Positions 63,140-64,000 of a stretch of 64,000 nucleotides of DNA are shown one piece after another. The stretch is from Bradyrhizobium sp. SZCCT0148. GTDB taxonomy: Bacteria > Pseudomonadota > Alphaproteobacteria > Rhizobiales > Xanthobacteraceae. The stretch is taken from NCBI RefSeq assembly GCF_018129985.1, contig NZ_JAFCKT010000001.1, positions 682,001-746,000 on the forward strand, read 5' to 3'. The translations under genes were made by a program, and so were the position numbers. The first letter of the stretch is position 1. Every line of letters starts with the position of its first letter. Below the pieces are notes generated by a model that made no database searches, was not told the origin of the DNA, and worked only from the letters and a program-made list of their open reading frames with translations.

Positions 63140-63454
63140 TCAGGCGGTTTCGATGGCATGGAAGACGAGCGCCGCGGAATAGACGTCGGGCAGCGACTGG
63201 ATGGTATTGAGAAGGCTGCCGAGGTTGCCGGCGTCGGGCGCTTCGGTCACGACAACGAGCTTGCCGCGCGCATCGCGGCCGTGAATCTCACAGCCGGGAA
63301 GGGCGTTGATCGCGGTTTCCAGATCGACCAGGCGCTCGGGGCGCGCCTGCACGATGATGCTGGCGATCTCGCATCCGGGTGGTGCGATGACGCGCTCAGT
63401 GCTGAGCACCCGGCCGGTAATCAAGGCGCGGCGATTGAGTTTGGCGTTGGCCAT
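63140..63454 (-). CDS. napD: NapD chaperone
   Basis: A 104-residue NapD-family cytoplasmic protein that binds the NapA Tat signal and holds back export until the cofactor is in. [40 protein letters not shown] and [17 protein letters not shown] follow the ferredoxin-like NapD pattern. It lies 25 bases after napE and 16 bases before napA. Confidence 0.92.
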   Translation of the reverse strand: MANAKLNRRALITGRVLSTERVIAPPGCEIASIIVQARPERLVDLETAINALPGCEIHGRDARGKLVVVTEAPDAGNLGSLLNTIQSLPDVYSAALVFHAIETA

Positions 63455-63479
63455 GATGCCTGTCTTTCGTTGTCGGGGA

Positions 63480-63665
63480 TCAATGCGGGGAGGGCGGCGG
63501 GCCGGGAGGACCGGCGAACATCTGGTAGATCCAGACGCCGAGGCCGTAACTGCCCACGGTTCCGACCGCGAGGACGGGCATCACGACCGCGGTCAGGAAC
63601 AGGAAGGCGAAAATCTCCATGCGCTTACGGCGCACGCGCGACATCGCGTCGTCAGGGGCCGACAT
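63480..63665 (-). CDS. napE: NapE small membrane protein
   Basis: A 61-residue protein with a charged N-terminus (DDAMSRVRRKRMEIFAF), one membrane helix (FLFLTAVVMPVLAVGTVGSY) and a Pro-rich end (GPPGPPPSPH). This is the usual NapE layout; its function is unclear. First gene of napEDABC. The TTGAT-N4-ATCAA box lies 88 bases upstream of the ATG at 63665. Confidence 0.9.
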   Translation of the reverse strand: MSAPDDAMSRVRRKRMEIFAFLFLTAVVMPVLAVGTVGSYGLGVWIYQMFAGPPGPPPSPH

Positions 63666-63753
63666 GTTCGGTCTCTCAAGATGTGATGGGAATCGAGACG
63701 GCATCCGGGCCGTTGCCTTGCTGCACTTCTGGTACAAAAGGGCCGGCGCGGCG

Positions 63754-63767
63754 TTGATCTGGATCAA
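63754..63767 (-). promoter_or_regulatory. FixK/FNR-type operator of napEDABC
   Basis: TTGATCTGGATCAA is a perfect TTGAT-N4-ATCAA palindrome, 88 bases upstream of napE. In Bradyrhizobium napEDABC is induced at low oxygen through FixK2; the site and spacing fit. It is the closest of the six boxes to the classic FNR consensus. Confidence 0.85.
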
Positions 63768-63929
63768 GCGCGGGCCTGCACTGATGTCGCAGCGCCGCGC
63801 GGCAAGGCCAGGTGTCCGCCGCCATTCGAGGGGAGGATCAATCTCCCGCACGGCGGAATTGGCGCTCCATGGACAGCGGCGCCTCGCCCATTAAAATGAG
63901 CCTAACCATAAAAAGCGGGAGAGCGCGCC

Positions 63930-64000
63930 ATGAAGTTCGGCATCTTCTACGAGCTGCAACTGCCCCGGCCTTGGGTGGCCGGCGACGAGCTCGGGCTCTA
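63930..64000 (+). CDS. LLM-class flavin-dependent oxidoreductase, N-terminus only
   Basis: Only 23 codons are visible (MKFGIFYELQLPRPW...), starting at ATG 63930 with GGGAG 10 bases upstream. 'MKFGIFYELQLPRPW' is the standard first strand of luciferase-like monooxygenases (F420- or FMN-linked). It is divergent from nap. The rest is outside the window, so substrate and cofactor are not stated. Confidence 0.75.
   Translation, partial: MKFGIFYELQLPRPWVAGDELGL

Overview
The window reads as chromosomal DNA of an alphaproteobacterium of the Bradyrhizobium type. It is GC-rich with strong third-position GC bias. It carries a copper nitrite reductase and a periplasmic nitrate reductase operon about 55 kb apart, a hemN/nnrR/nnrS block with TTG-N8-CAA (FixK/FNR/NnrR-type) operators, and a complete haem-uptake locus of the Bradyrhizobium kind. 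Palindromic intergenic repeats recur throughout. The species assignment is inference from gene content; no rRNA or tRNA gene is present to confirm it.

Layout. 1-109: start of an ABC sugar-binding protein. 349-4594: AsmA-like protein, scoAB CoA-transferase and a GNAT acetyltransferase. 4703-11346: denitrification block (nirV, nirK, a 66-residue membrane protein, hemN, a DUF1858 protein, nnrR, nnrS) with five TTG-N8-CAA boxes. 11349-15051: AraC regulator, a FixJ-like protein with an altered receiver site, and a DUF4139 envelope protein. 15114-23798: haem uptake (hmuVUT-hemP divergent from hmuR-hmuQ-hutX-exbB-exbD-tonB). 23999-27629: three exported hydrolase-like proteins. 27757-32198: sugar ABC transporter without its ATPase, then a 2-hydroxyacid dehydrogenase. 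32456-42607: chemoreceptor, Bug-type binding protein, two EamA paralogues, DUF1330 protein, a large cyclase/ATPase/TPR regulator, a methyltransferase and an unknown protein. 42764-48642: MgtA-type P-ATPase and a DevBCA/MacAB-like exporter. 48840-51783: purA and an unknown proline-rich membrane protein. 51922-54926: small unknown proteins. 55033-58126: msrB, msrA and an exported TPR-caspase protein. 58278-63665: RecD-like helicase, then napEDABC. The window ends in a luciferase-like monooxygenase.

How the parts fit. The nap operon (nitrate to nitrite) and nirK (nitrite to NO) are the first two steps of denitrification. NnrR and NnrS link expression to NO and related stress. HemN supplies haem without oxygen, and the hmu locus imports haem; NapB and NapC need it. 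Six TTG-N8-CAA sites sit 48-90 bases upstream of nirK, the 66-residue protein, hemN, the DUF1858 gene, nnrR/nnrS and napE, so these probably form one low-oxygen/NO regulon. No intergenic stretch exceeds 300 bases. Most gaps hold divergent promoters, convergent hairpins or dispersed palindromic repeats.
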